DNA of 64,000 bases from Treponema sp. (GCA_016290995.1 JAEEVR010000005.1:1-64000); one strand, 5' to 3'; positions 18,761 through 27,986 are shown, counted from the first letter of the stretch. The notes: generated by a model not told the origin, from the sequence alone. Numbers and translations: made by a program.

Positions 18761-18793
18761 AAGGCGCGCCAAACGGCGCGCCTTGAATTTTTT
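18761..18793 (+). terminator. intrinsic terminator after the STAS gene
   Basis: Perfect 10-bp GC-rich stem AAGGCGCGCC / GGCGCGCCTT with loop AAAC and a T-rich tail. The 3' arm runs into the -35 box (TTGAAT) of the next promoter. Confidence 0.88.
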
Positions 18794-18811
18794 GCGCTTT
18801 TCCGCTAGAAT
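18783..18811 (+). promoter_or_regulatory. promoter of the first beta-helix lipoprotein, leaderless architecture
   Basis: TTGAAT (18783-18788), exactly 17 nt, TAGAAT (18806-18811), then only six bases before the ATG at 18818. Transcription is expected to start at or within a base or two of the start codon. No Shine-Dalgarno exists. The -35 box overlaps the preceding terminator. Confidence 0.75.
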
Positions 18812-18817
18812 GTCGGA

Positions 18818-21430
18818 ATGAAAAAAGGCGCTTTCTTTTCTGCCGCGCTTTTGTCCGCGGCTCTTTTCCTTTCTTCTTGTTCTGTTTTTGAGGGCCAGGA
18901 CGGCGCGAGCGTTTCATTTACAATTACAGGCGATATGGTTAAGGCGATGGGCGGTTCCCGCTCGCTTTCGCCGACAGAGGCGGGCAGCCTCTTTTTGGAA
19001 ATAACCCTTGAGGGCGGCCATTCCGACGTCAAGACGGTTCCGATTGTGGAAGGTCAGGCCGCGGTTTTTGACGGCGTTCCAATCGGAGCGTCTGTCAGCG
19101 CCATAGGAAAAGCCTTTGTAGAGTACGGAGGGGCCAAGGTTCCCACCTACACAGGAAAAAGCGACGCCATCCTTGTAAAAGAAGGCGACAACCAATTAAG
19201 CCTTTACTTAAAAAAATCCGGCTTTTACGTTTCCTCCACAGGAGACGACACAAACGGCGACGGCACCCAGCAAAATCCCTACGCAACGCTCGGCGCGGCC
19301 GTCACAAAAATCTACGCGCTCAACGACCCGACCGTTGACTACACAATCATAATTGACGGAACGGTAACAGGCGATGCGGGCGGAGCGTGCGCCCAATCAA
19401 AAATAGAAGACGACGCCTCCACCGGGCAAGCGATTCCCGCCAAGTCAATCACCCTTAGCGGCGCCCACAGCCTGAACGCTGACGGCAATCCGCAAGACGT
19501 GATGGACAGGGGCCTTTTAGGCGCGGCGAGCGGCAATTCCTCTGGAACTGTTCTTGTCGTCAATACGACCGTTCCTGTCACGATTACAAACCTTAAAATT
19601 ACTGGCGGATATAACTTGAACGATAACGGCGGCGGCATAACCGTAGCCCAAGGCTCCACTGTGATATTGTCTGACGGCGCTTGGCTCATTGGAAACAAAA
19701 GCTATTCAAACGGCCGGGGCGGAGCCGTGCACAACGAAGGCGCTCTTTTTGTTTGCGGAACGGCTGTCATAGGCAATAAGGCCGCCGCGACTTGGGCCAC
19801 GGACAGTTCAGGACAGAGAATTCTCATAGACGGATATGCGGCTAATTACGCCACAAGCGGCGGAGGAATTTTTAACGGACGCTATAACACTACGGCTAAC
19901 GCAAAGTGCTATCTAGGCTTTAGCGGCTACGCCGCCGATGGCGTGACTCCGGTTAAGCGCGAGTGGACGGGCGGCCTTTACTATAATGGCGGACAAGGCG
20001 GAGCGATTTTTAATTCCATAGGTTGTTATGTTCGCTTTGACAGCGGAACAATGAAATGGAACAGCACTGCGGATCGAGGCGGCGCGATTCATAACGATGG
20101 AAATGGCACGGTTGAAATGACTGGCGGCCAAATTATTTACAACCGTTCCTTTGAGCAAGGAAACTACACCTCGTATGGCGGCGGCGTTTGCAACGTAAAA
20201 AGCAGTTCCAAGTTTATAATGAGCGGAGGAACAATCAATCATAACGAAGCCCAAAACGACAAGGGGTATGGCGGCGGCGTATGGAATTGCGGCTATTTTT
20301 ATATGTACGGTTCAGCTGTAATTGGAGACAAGAACGCAAATTCTATGCCCGACGGAAGCTCTTATGGAAACAAGGCCCAACAAGGCGGCGGATTTTATAA
20401 TTCCGTAAATGACGCGTCTTCGCAGCATGGAAGGCTTTATTTAGGATACAAACCCGGTTCTGACGGAACGACTCCTGTAAAGGAGCGCTTGTATGGGGGT
20501 ATATTCTATAATTATTCGTATTACACAGGTACTGATGAGAATACAGGCGGCGGAGCGATTGGCTCTGTTGGAACAATAAAGATGGATTCTGGAACTATCG
20601 CCTGGAACTATGCAAAAAAGTATGGCGGCGCGATATTTCATTCGCACAACAATACCCATTCGTTTGAGCTTACTGGCGGAACGATTCGCGACAACAGCGC
20701 GGACGGCTTGGGCGGAGCGATTTTCTTTACGGGTAATTCAAACGACAAGTTCTATATTGGCGGAAATCCAAAAATCCCAGCCGGCGCCGACGGAAAGCAC
20801 GACTTGTACATGAGTGGAAGCGATACATATTACTCGCCGATTGTTTTGATCCAGCCTTTGGACGCCGCCTTTAACATTCGCTTTACGCCGCAGACTTACA
20901 AAGATACCATGGTTGTTTTGCAAGCCGACGCGGGCGCGACCGGCATTTCTATCCCAGACGAGCGCCTAAAATTCTCCGTCACTCCTCAGACTATGGACGA
21001 CGACGGAAGCCCGATTGATCCGCCGCAAAAATGGATTATCGGTACCGACGGCAAGCTGCAAAAGTATATCGCGTCTACTGGAACGACAATAACGATGAAC
21101 ACCGGCGCCGGCGACATCGGCGTGCAAGTTTTGGTTGGCGGTGTTGCGCAGGCTTACGACGGAACTCCGATTAACGCGGGCACGGCGACGCAAATAAGTT
21201 TTGTTGCGGATACTGGCTTCAAAACTTACACATGGAAGTTGGACAACCATGTCGTGAATCCCGCGACAGATCCGGTTGAGCTGCTTGTTCCAAATCGGCT
21301 TGACCTCATAGATTTGGACGACACAACAGACACAACAAAATGGCCTACGGGCGTTTACGAGATCGAGCTTGAGGCGGTGGCTCAAGACGGAACGCCGTAT
21401 TCATTCAGCGCGCAAGTCACGGTTCAATAG
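18818..21430 (+). CDS. surface lipoprotein with right-handed beta-helix (Pmp-like) repeats
   Basis: 870 aa. The signal peptide ends in a lipobox (FLSSC, Cys21), so the mature protein is lipid-anchored. Residues ~30-130 form a beta-sandwich-like domain. Residues ~135-720 are a parallel beta-helix opening with STGDDTNGDGTQQNPYATLGAAV (a DUF1565-type start) and carrying many GG(A/G)(I/V) turns such as GGGI, GGAV, GGAIF and GGGV, the pattern of chlamydial polymorphic outer-membrane proteins. A C-terminal Ig-like domain follows (780-870). It is probably a surface adhesin or polysaccharide-binding protein. It stands 12 nt upstream of a related, larger lipoprotein gene. Confidence 0.85.
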   Translation: MKKGAFFSAALLSAALFLSSCSVFEGQDGASVSFTITGDMVKAMGGSRSLSPTEAGSLFLEITLEGGHSDVKTVPIVEGQAAVFDGVPIGASVSAIGKAFVEYGGAKVPTYTGKSDAILVKEGDNQLSLYLKKSGFYVSSTGDDTNGDGTQQNPYATLGAAVTKIYALNDPTVDYTIIIDGTVTGDAGGACAQSKIEDDASTGQAIPAKSITLSGAHSLNADGNPQDVMDRGLLGAASGNSSGTVLVVNTTVPVTITNLKITGGYNLNDNGGGITVAQGSTVILSDGAWLIGNKSYSNGRGGAVHNEGALFVCGTAVIGNKAAATWATDSSGQRILIDGYAANYATSGGGIFNGRYNTTANAKCYLGFSGYAADGVTPVKREWTGGLYYNGGQGGAIFNSIGCYVRFDSGTMKWNSTADRGGAIHNDGNGTVEMTGGQIIYNRSFEQGNYTSYGGGVCNVKSSSKFIMSGGTINHNEAQNDKGYGGGVWNCGYFYMYGSAVIGDKNANSMPDGSSYGNKAQQGGGFYNSVNDASSQHGRLYLGYKPGSDGTTPVKERLYGGIFYNYSYYTGTDENTGGGAIGSVGTIKMDSGTIAWNYAKKYGGAIFHSHNNTHSFELTGGTIRDNSADGLGGAIFFTGNSNDKFYIGGNPKIPAGADGKHDLYMSGSDTYYSPIVLIQPLDAAFNIRFTPQTYKDTMVVLQADAGATGISIPDERLKFSVTPQTMDDDGSPIDPPQKWIIGTDGKLQKYIASTGTTITMNTGAGDIGVQVLVGGVAQAYDGTPINAGTATQISFVADTGFKTYTWKLDNHVVNPATDPVELLVPNRLDLIDLDDTTDTTKWPTGVYEIELEAVAQDGTPYSFSAQVTVQ

Positions 21431-21442
21431 GGGAGGCGGAAT

Positions 21443-24400
21443 ATGAAAACGACAATTAAAAGCAACCGCGCAAAAATCGCCGCGCTTATTTTTACAGGCC
21501 TCGCTTTCTTGGCAAGCCTCGCGCTTTTTTCTTGCTCAAACTTTTCGGACGGCTCGGATTCTTCCGTTTCCGCAAGCGCGGACGGAAAGACATACGTTTC
21601 CTTTAGCGCTCAAAGCGTTGACGGAACCGCAAAGACAATCCAGCCCGGAGCAAGCGCCGCTTATCTTAGCGCTTTGACAGACATAAGCGTAAAGGGAAGC
21701 CTTTCCGGCGGCGCCGAGCAAAGCCTTATAAGCGCTGCGACTTACGCGGCCTTTACGTCTGCGTCGTCAATCCAAATAGAGCCTGGCGACTGGACCTTTA
21801 CCCTTACGGCAAAGCTAGAGGGCGTTGACTTTGGCGCGACAACTACCAAGACAATCCAGTTTGGCACGACCAACGCAATAGAGTTTGCGTTGGCGGCTAA
21901 CGTGATTTACGGCGGCCTTAAGGTGGATGTGACCTTTGCCGGCGCCGCTCCAAGCAAAGTCGTGGCGACCCTTTGCAAGCAAAACAAAACGACGCAAATT
22001 GACCAAGCGACAATCACCGACTTTGGCGCGGGCGGAACGCCGACATTCACTTACGAGCGCGTTCTTGCCGAATCTACAGGCCTTGCCGCCGGGACCTATT
22101 GGCTAAACTTTGACTTTTACAAGGACGGCGTTTCAGACCCGGTAAATTCTTTTGGAAACTACGTTCGCATAGTGAACGGAATTACAAGCAAAGCGGACTT
22201 TACGCTTGACTTAAACGCGGTTTACGCGCTCACTTACGCTTACTACCTTAACGGAGTAAAAGTAACAGATCCAGACACAATCGCGCAATTGCAGGCCGCG
22301 CTTGCCGTAGGCGCCAACTTGCCCAATGCCTATTCTCGTAAAAGCGAAATTAACTTGCCCTCGTTCTCTTACAGCGGCTACGACTTTATGGGCTGGTATC
22401 AAACAAATAGCGCTATCGCCGCAAGCCAAATTTCAAAAATACAAAAAGGCACGGTAGGCGAAAAGACGCTTTGCGCATTCTTTAAGATGACAAGCGTCTC
22501 AGGATCAATCCAAAACGATCTTCCCGACAACTTGGTTTTTGTAGCAAACTCTATGTCGGGCGGCGCTTCTTCAAACGACGGAACGGAATCCAAGCCCCTT
22601 GACAGCATAGAACACGCGGTGGAAAAAATTCATCAAATCGTCCAGTCCGCGGACCCGGCTCCTAAGGCAAACGCTAGTTGGGGCATCGTTCTTTTGAGCG
22701 ACTTGACCGGCGCGCAAAAAGTCACGACAGCCGCGGACAATGATTTGGGCAAGCTTACCATTGCAAGCAAAAGTTCCGACGAGATAAAGACTTTGGACGG
22801 CGGCTTTACTGCAGAGCCCTCTGCCGACAGCGACACAGGTACTACGCTTACAGTTTTGTCCCAGAAAGATACGATTTTGCAGTGCGTAAAAATCACAGGC
22901 GGCTGGGCAAACTACGGAGGCGGAATTCGACATTCAGGAAAATATCTTTGTATTATGCCTGGTACGGAAATTTACGGCAATAAGGCTGTGTTGGCCGGCG
23001 GCGGAATTTTTGCGTCCACGCCAGCGGGGTCCGCTTCATCCGCATCTGCGTCTGTCGCAATTAAAGGCGGTGTTATAGGCGGAGAAGGAGAAAAGGGAAA
23101 TACTTGTACAGGAAACGGAAGCTCGAACGGAATGGGCGGCGGAATCTATGTCAGAGACACTTTTGATGGAACTGGCTCAGGAAAAGGCTACTTATCTATC
23201 GAAAATGCTATTGTACAAGGAAATAAAGCCGCGCTTGGAGCGGGCGTTTGCACTCAAGGTAATACAAGTTTTACAATGGAGAGTGGAAGAATCGTTTCAA
23301 ACTCTACGCTTGGAACGAATGGACTTGGCGGCGGCATTTATCTTGATCATGGCGGATACAAACAGTTTTATTTTAACGATGGTTCTATTACTGCTAACAC
23401 TTCTTCTGAAGGCGGCGGCATTTACGCTTACAGAACAACGGTTTATTTGAGTGGAGGAAACATTTCTGGCAATACGGCTACAAACGGCTACGGCGCAGGC
23501 ATTGAATTCCAAAAAGGCGACAAGACGCCAAATTTCTATATGTCAGGCGACATTTCGTTTGGCTCGAATGATTACATTTATTTGCATGAATCTGATTCAA
23601 CTGTCACAATAGCTCCTGTTACCGTAGATACTTCACTTTTGGCGTCAACTACTACTATTGGCTCATTTCAGCTTATCCCATATACACTTGGAACGATATT
23701 GCTTAAAGACGGCGGCAAGAATATGATGGGTCCGTCTTCGTTTAGCCAGATATGCTCAAGGTTCAAGGTTAAGCCCGACAGCAACGGCAAAGAGTATTTT
23801 GTGCAATCTGCAAACGACGGCACGGGACTCCTTACAAAAGTCGTTGACCCCGCCGACATCACCTACTACGTAAGTCCGAGCGGCAATGACTCCAACAGCG
23901 GCCGCGACGCGACAAGCAACGCGCTTCTAACAATAAACGGCGCGATTCAGAAAATTAAGACCCAGCAGACTACTGATCCAAATACTGAATACATTATTAA
24001 AGTTAATGGAACGCTGACAGACAAGCAAGTAGTCGGCGGACAGACTACTGCGACCTTCGCTTCACAAATAAATAAAATCACAATCGAAGGATATAACGGC
24101 CTTAGCTCCGGCGAACCTCAGGACGGCATTGAAGTTACTGGCAATTCAGAACTCACAAAGCCAAAGCTTATTGTAGCTTTCGACAGCACTCTAAAGCAGC
24201 TATTAATAAAGAACCTTAAGATTACCGGCGGAAGCGGCGGCGGCATGAATATCGGCGGCTACTCTGATGATTTGGCTTGCCATGTTGTTTTGGACGAAGG
24301 AACCCGCATTACAGGCAACAACAGTTCTAATGACGGCGCGGGTGTTGCAGTAGCCAGTAGTTGCAAGCTTACTGTTTTGGATGGCGCTAAGATTAGCGGC

Positions 24401-25660
24401 AACTCAACAAGCGGCAACGGCGGCGGCGTCATGCTTAACGCGAACACCACCTTGTACATGTATGGCGGCGAAATCAGCGGAAACGTTGCCGGAAATGACG
24501 GCAGTGGTTACGGCTCCGGCGTGTATGTCGGCGGAAGCAGCTCAAGCGGCGACGGAAGAGTTTACTTAGGAGGAAACGCCCTTATTGCTTCTAACAACGA
24601 TGTATATCTAAACTCCGTCAGCGCAAACGCCTCTCAATGCCATTCACTTATTTACATAGAAGCAGAGCTTGAGAATGAGCATGTAGCTACAATCACTCCG
24701 GCGGCCTATCATGAAAACAGCCAGTTGATTTTTATTCCGAGCAGTTCAGATCCATTCATTATATATCCGGCTTTGTCGGATGTGTACGACAAGTTCGCGG
24801 TCACGCCAAAATCCGACGGCACAACTTGGGCGCTCAATGAGAATGGCGAATTGTACAAGACTGGCAACGGCTCTGGCGGCGGCGGCAGCGGTAGTGTTCC
24901 CACGGGATTTGTTCAGGTGACAGGCGGCGCGCCAATTGATATTGATTTTTCTCCAGAAGGCGATCCTGATTCTATTCCTGATATGTATGTTGGTGTTCAA
25001 GAAGTTTCTATCGCCGAGTATGAACGCTTTATGGGATATGCGAGCGGTTATGAGCCTGACAGTTCTGTCAATAAAAGCAACACGCCTATTTGTAATATAA
25101 GTTGGGCTGAGGCGGCGGCTTATTGCAACGCTCTTAGCAAAGCGGAGGGGCGCGAGCCTGTGTATATCATTATAGATGATACTGGCAAAGAACAATCTGA
25201 TTTGGATATTTGGGTTTCGTTGGGCGCTTTATCAGTAGATGCAAACGGAAAGTATTATACATCGTTCACATCTACTGAGCCTGTTGAAACATTGTATTGG
25301 GAACCGACCTATGTTGTTGGACCTGTTGGCCGAACTGAAAAGAAACTTAAGATTAACGAAACTGCTAACGGTTATCGAATCCCCACTGTGCCTGAATGGG
25401 TGTATATTTCAACAAATAATGTAGATAACGCCTTGGGCATTTATGACAATACATCAAAGAATGTTTATGAATGGTGCCAAGGTTGGAATTATTACGGAAA
25501 TGATTGCGGGCATTATTATGCGATTGGTTCCATTTCGCAGGCTGCCACTTCCTACGCTGATTTTTCTGATTCTGACGGCTCTGCGAGCGGCTCTGTTGAC
25601 AATGTCACGCATAATGGTACGGCTAATATTGGCCTCCGCGTGGTTTGCAACGCTCCGTAA
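21443..25660 (+). CDS. giant beta-helix lipoprotein with C-terminal FGE/C-type-lectin-like domain
   Basis: 1405 aa, start supported by GGGGAGGCGGA. The lipobox is LALFSC. Domains in order: an N-terminal beta domain; an InlB/Listeria-Bacteroides-type repeat around 255-345 (GYDFMGWYQTNS ... LCAFF); a first beta-helix about 360-800; a second about 810-1120, which opens with the same YYVSPSGNDSNSGRDATSNA motif as the neighbour; a GSGGGGSGS linker; and a formylglycine-generating-enzyme-like domain about 1155-1405 (SIAEYERFM, ISWAEAAAYCNALSKAEG, GYRIPTVPEW, NVYEWCQGW, NIGLRVVCN). Catalytic cysteines of true FGE are not evident, so it is likely a binding domain. Similar C-terminal folds occur in treponemal DGR-diversified proteins. 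Confidence 0.85.
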   Translation: MKTTIKSNRAKIAALIFTGLAFLASLALFSCSNFSDGSDSSVSASADGKTYVSFSAQSVDGTAKTIQPGASAAYLSALTDISVKGSLSGGAEQSLISAATYAAFTSASSIQIEPGDWTFTLTAKLEGVDFGATTTKTIQFGTTNAIEFALAANVIYGGLKVDVTFAGAAPSKVVATLCKQNKTTQIDQATITDFGAGGTPTFTYERVLAESTGLAAGTYWLNFDFYKDGVSDPVNSFGNYVRIVNGITSKADFTLDLNAVYALTYAYYLNGVKVTDPDTIAQLQAALAVGANLPNAYSRKSEINLPSFSYSGYDFMGWYQTNSAIAASQISKIQKGTVGEKTLCAFFKMTSVSGSIQNDLPDNLVFVANSMSGGASSNDGTESKPLDSIEHAVEKIHQIVQSADPAPKANASWGIVLLSDLTGAQKVTTAADNDLGKLTIASKSSDEIKTLDGGFTAEPSADSDTGTTLTVLSQKDTILQCVKITGGWANYGGGIRHSGKYLCIMPGTEIYGNKAVLAGGGIFASTPAGSASSASASVAIKGGVIGGEGEKGNTCTGNGSSNGMGGGIYVRDTFDGTGSGKGYLSIENAIVQGNKAALGAGVCTQGNTSFTMESGRIVSNSTLGTNGLGGGIYLDHGGYKQFYFNDGSITANTSSEGGGIYAYRTTVYLSGGNISGNTATNGYGAGIEFQKGDKTPNFYMSGDISFGSNDYIYLHESDSTVTIAPVTVDTSLLASTTTIGSFQLIPYTLGTILLKDGGKNMMGPSSFSQICSRFKVKPDSNGKEYFVQSANDGTGLLTKVVDPADITYYVSPSGNDSNSGRDATSNALLTINGAIQKIKTQQTTDPNTEYIIKVNGTLTDKQVVGGQTTATFASQINKITIEGYNGLSSGEPQDGIEVTGNSELTKPKLIVAFDSTLKQLLIKNLKITGGSGGGMNIGGYSDDLACHVVLDEGTRITGNNSSNDGAGVAVASSCKLTVLDGAKISGNSTSGNGGGVMLNANTTLYMYGGEISGNVAGNDGSGYGSGVYVGGSSSSGDGRVYLGGNALIASNNDVYLNSVSANASQCHSLIYIEAELENEHVATITPAAYHENSQLIFIPSSSDPFIIYPALSDVYDKFAVTPKSDGTTWALNENGELYKTGNGSGGGGSGSVPTGFVQVTGGAPIDIDFSPEGDPDSIPDMYVGVQEVSIAEYERFMGYASGYEPDSSVNKSNTPICNISWAEAAAYCNALSKAEGREPVYIIIDDTGKEQSDLDIWVSLGALSVDANGKYYTSFTSTEPVETLYWEPTYVVGPVGRTEKKLKINETANGYRIPTVPEWVYISTNNVDNALGIYDNTSKNVYEWCQGWNYYGNDCGHYYAIGSISQAATSYADFSDSDGSASGSVDNVTHNGTANIGLRVVCNAP

Positions 25661-25687
25661 CAACGTTGCCGCAAGGAAAAAAAAATT

Positions 25688-25721
25688 GGGCGGACTCCAA
25701 ATCGGAGCCGCCCTTTTTTTT
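25688..25721. terminator. bidirectional intrinsic terminator between convergent genes
   Basis: Stem GGGCGG(A)CTCC / GGAGCCGCCC with loop AAATC, followed by T8 and preceded by A9 (25677-25685), so it can serve the lipoprotein gene on one strand and the Rpn nuclease gene on the other. Confidence 0.88.
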
Positions 25722-25747
25722 GCGCATGTGTTGTTGTCCGCCGCCGG

Positions 25748-26575
25748 TTAGTTTGCGGGGGAGGGCTGGGCATCCAATTCTTTTTTCAGTTCCTGCACCT
25801 GTTCTAGGGATAGGCCAGTGATTTGCACAATTTGCTCTGGTGTTCCAACATGTAGGTTCAGCATGTTCCGCGCGGCTTTCTTGGCTTCTTCTCTTCTTAA
25901 ATCCATTTCGTAAATGTTCATAGCGGCGTACTCCAATAAGAATTTTTCGTTGGCCTTCAATTTTTCAACCGTGGCAAAAAGGCTGTTAGAGTATTCGTCT
26001 TCGCCAGGGTCGTTTGTGCATACGAATTTTAGGAAGGCGCGGATTTTTTCGTCGCGCTCCGTTTCGTATGCGCTTGCATTATAAAAGATTTTTAACGTTT
26101 TGTCATTTAAATTCACGTCTTTGTTTTCGTCGCAGACATTGCGAAACGTGTATCTCGAAAGGCCGAATTTTCGCTCGCTTGCGTCTTTGAACGGGTCGTA
26201 TTTGCATATGAAAAGAATGTAGCTTTCATTAAGCTTTGTGTAGTTGTCGCCCTTCATAAGAGAGTCGCAGTCCACCATGCTCTGGTAGTAGCGGGCGCGC
26301 TTGCCAACCGCCTCCTGCGGCTGGGATTGCATCTCCACGTCGATTACTTTGTCCTCGTCCTTTAGGTAAACATCCAGCCGCACGCCCTTGCTGATGTAGT
26401 AGGGGGCGATTGTTTTCTCCAACTCTGGATATTCCACTTTTTTGACTTTGATGCCAAGAAGCCGTTCCACCAATTCCGCGCAAACTCCCGGCTCATGCAG
26501 CACCGCTTGGAACATTCCATTGTCAGTAAAGGTTAGTTGGTCCGCGCTTTTTGGGCGATAATAAGAAGTTTCCAT
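25748..26575 (-). CDS. Rpn/PDDEXK-family nuclease (putative transposase-like)
   Basis: 275 aa, matching the 'Rpn family recombination-promoting nuclease / PD-(D/E)XK nuclease family transposase' type. The N-terminus reads KSADQLTFTDNGMFQAVL, and the nuclease core has GVRLDVY (metal-binding Asp) followed by VIDVEMQ (the E-x-Q form of the motif). The C-terminal part is helical (LRREEAKKAARNML) and ends with a short motif TPEQIVQITGLSLEQVQEL. A good ribosome binding site (GAGGAG) precedes the ATG. Members are abundant and scattered in treponemes and can nick DNA. No inverted repeats marking a mobile unit are visible, so it is best seen as a solitary gene. Confidence 0.85.
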   Translation of the reverse strand: METSYYRPKSADQLTFTDNGMFQAVLHEPGVCAELVERLLGIKVKKVEYPELEKTIAPYYISKGVRLDVYLKDEDKVIDVEMQSQPQEAVGKRARYYQSMVDCDSLMKGDNYTKLNESYILFICKYDPFKDASERKFGLSRYTFRNVCDENKDVNLNDKTLKIFYNASAYETERDEKIRAFLKFVCTNDPGEDEYSNSLFATVEKLKANEKFLLEYAAMNIYEMDLRREEAKKAARNMLNLHVGTPEQIVQITGLSLEQVQELKKELDAQPSPAN

Positions 26576-26706
26576 AATTTTTACTCCTCGTATGTGTTTT
26601 TTTAAAAACGCTCCGCGTTTTCCTTACCTATAAGGTATAAATAGTTATCAAGAGTTTGGCTTATTTTGAAAAAAAGTTGTTTTTTTCTCAGCTTTTTTCG
26701 CTCTAA

Positions 26707-26726
26707 ACTGTGAAAATAATCACAGT
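26707..26726. promoter_or_regulatory. perfect CRP/FNR-type operator
   Basis: ACTGTGA-AAATAA-TCACAGT, an uninterrupted 7-6-7 palindrome containing TGTGA-N6-TCACA, the core recognised by CRP and many CRP/FNR-family regulators. It is 131 bp from the Rpn start and about 180 bp above the promoter of the 11-gene operon. Which direction it controls is unknown. Confidence 0.6.
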
Positions 26727-26887
26727 AAACCGCCTGTTTGGGGCGTTTTTTTTGCTGAAGGGGCAGGATAGGGGGCTTTTTGGTTAGCATATGCTAATTA
26801 TTGCGGTTTTTTGGTGAAACTTTTCACAGAGCGGCGAAAAATCCGCAAAATTCGCAAAAATTCTTCATATATATTAACTTTTATGTA

Positions 26888-26916
26888 TTAACAAAAAATC
26901 GATATGGGTTTATACT
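26888..26916 (+). promoter_or_regulatory. promoter of the 11-gene succinate/Hdr-Flx operon
   Basis: TTAACA (26888-26893), 17 nt, TATACT (26911-26916), leaving a leader of about 100 nt before the ATG at 27022. An alternative just below (TTGACC 26922-26927, 18 nt, TATTGT) is weaker. CAGGAG precedes the first start codon. Confidence 0.65.
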
Positions 26917-27021
26917 TTAATTTGACCTTATTGTATCCTTGGGCTTATTGTCTTTGGACGCATAGCTTCAAACTATAACAGGCAAAAATTAAATTCTATA
27001 TCGGAATTTACAGGAGTTTTT

Positions 27022-27963
27022 ATGGCAAACAAAATTACCATCATCGGTGCGGGCCAAGTAGGATCAACGGTAGCCTACGCGCTCACTTTAAAGCAGTTGG
27101 CTTCGGAAATCGTAGTCATTGACATCATCAAGGAAAAGGCGATGGGCGAGGCGATGGACATTCGCCAGGCCACTCCCTTTGTAGGCCCCATTTCGGTTCG
27201 CGACGGCGACTACGAGGACGCCAAGGGCTCCGACATCGTCATCTTCACTTCCGGCGTTGGAAGAAAGCCCGGCCAGTCGCGCCTTGACCTTACCCAGACC
27301 AACGTCGACATCACAAAGAGCGTCATTCCTTTGATAACAAAGGCTTGCCCCAACGCTCTTTACGTAATCGTAGCCAATCCTGTTGACATTTTGACATACC
27401 AGTTCGTAAAAACTTCCGGCATCCCGGAGAACCGCATTTTTGGAACCGGAACTTTGCTTGACACGGCCCGCTTCCGCGCCCGCATCGCTGAGACTTACAA
27501 GGTAGGCGCGACAAACGTTCACGGCTACGTCTTTGGCGAGCACGGAGACTCTTCTTTTGTTCCGTGGTCTTTGGCCAACATCGGCTCGATTCCGGTGGAC
27601 AGCTTTGCCAAGTCTTTCACAGGCCCCAAGCTTCCCGACTTTGACAAGAACGACGTTGAGGACTACATCAGAAAGTCTGGCGGAATCATCATCAACGCCA
27701 AAAAATTCACCAACTACGGAATCGCCGCGACGACAGCCGACTTGGTCGAGGCGTTGAACTACCACACGGATTCTGTCTTGACAATCTCTTCAATGATGAA
27801 CGGCGAGTACGGCATCAAGGACGTTTGCCTTTCAATCCCGACTTTGGTCGGCTGCAACGGAATCAAGGGCCACATCGCCGCTCCGCTTACGGACGACGAA
27901 GTCGAAAAGCTGCGCCACTCGGCCGAATGCCTTAAGGACGTCATCAAGCAGGTCAACTTCTAG
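27022..27963 (+). CDS. lactate/malate dehydrogenase family enzyme, probably malate dehydrogenase
   Basis: 313 aa NAD-dependent 2-hydroxyacid dehydrogenase. The Rossmann motif is ITIIGAGQVGSTVAY, the catalytic His174 sits in GEHGDSS, and the NAD-site loop is ANPVDILTY. At the substrate-specificity position the loop reads GVGRKPGQSR, with Arg81 where lactate dehydrogenases have Gln (NQKPG). Arg at this position is the hallmark of malate dehydrogenases. Immediate linkage to fumarase and fumarate reductase supports oxaloacetate-to-malate reduction. Automated annotation would probably say L-lactate dehydrogenase because the overall sequence is LDH-like. It is the first gene of the operon. Confidence 0.85.
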   Translation: MANKITIIGAGQVGSTVAYALTLKQLASEIVVIDIIKEKAMGEAMDIRQATPFVGPISVRDGDYEDAKGSDIVIFTSGVGRKPGQSRLDLTQTNVDITKSVIPLITKACPNALYVIVANPVDILTYQFVKTSGIPENRIFGTGTLLDTARFRARIAETYKVGATNVHGYVFGEHGDSSFVPWSLANIGSIPVDSFAKSFTGPKLPDFDKNDVEDYIRKSGGIIINAKKFTNYGIAATTADLVEALNYHTDSVLTISSMMNGEYGIKDVCLSIPTLVGCNGIKGHIAAPLTDDEVEKLRHSAECLKDVIKQVNF

Positions 27964-27986
27964 GCCGCTGGACAAAAGGAAAAACT

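Larger units (their letters stand above)
26576..27021. other. AT-rich divergent regulatory region with several palindromes
   Basis: 446 bp between the Rpn gene and the succinate-pathway operon. No convincing gene is present. It contains a perfect CRP/FNR-type palindrome (26707-26726), a 14-bp palindrome TTAGCATATGCTAA (26784-26797), a GTGAAA-CT-TTTCAC inverted repeat (26814-26827) and the operon promoter. Confidence 0.7.

Noticed and set aside
26602..26790. 62-codon minus-strand frame in the intergenic region
   Set aside because: Low-complexity Lys/Gln/Leu product with no Shine-Dalgarno, overlapping palindromic regulatory sites; likely chance.
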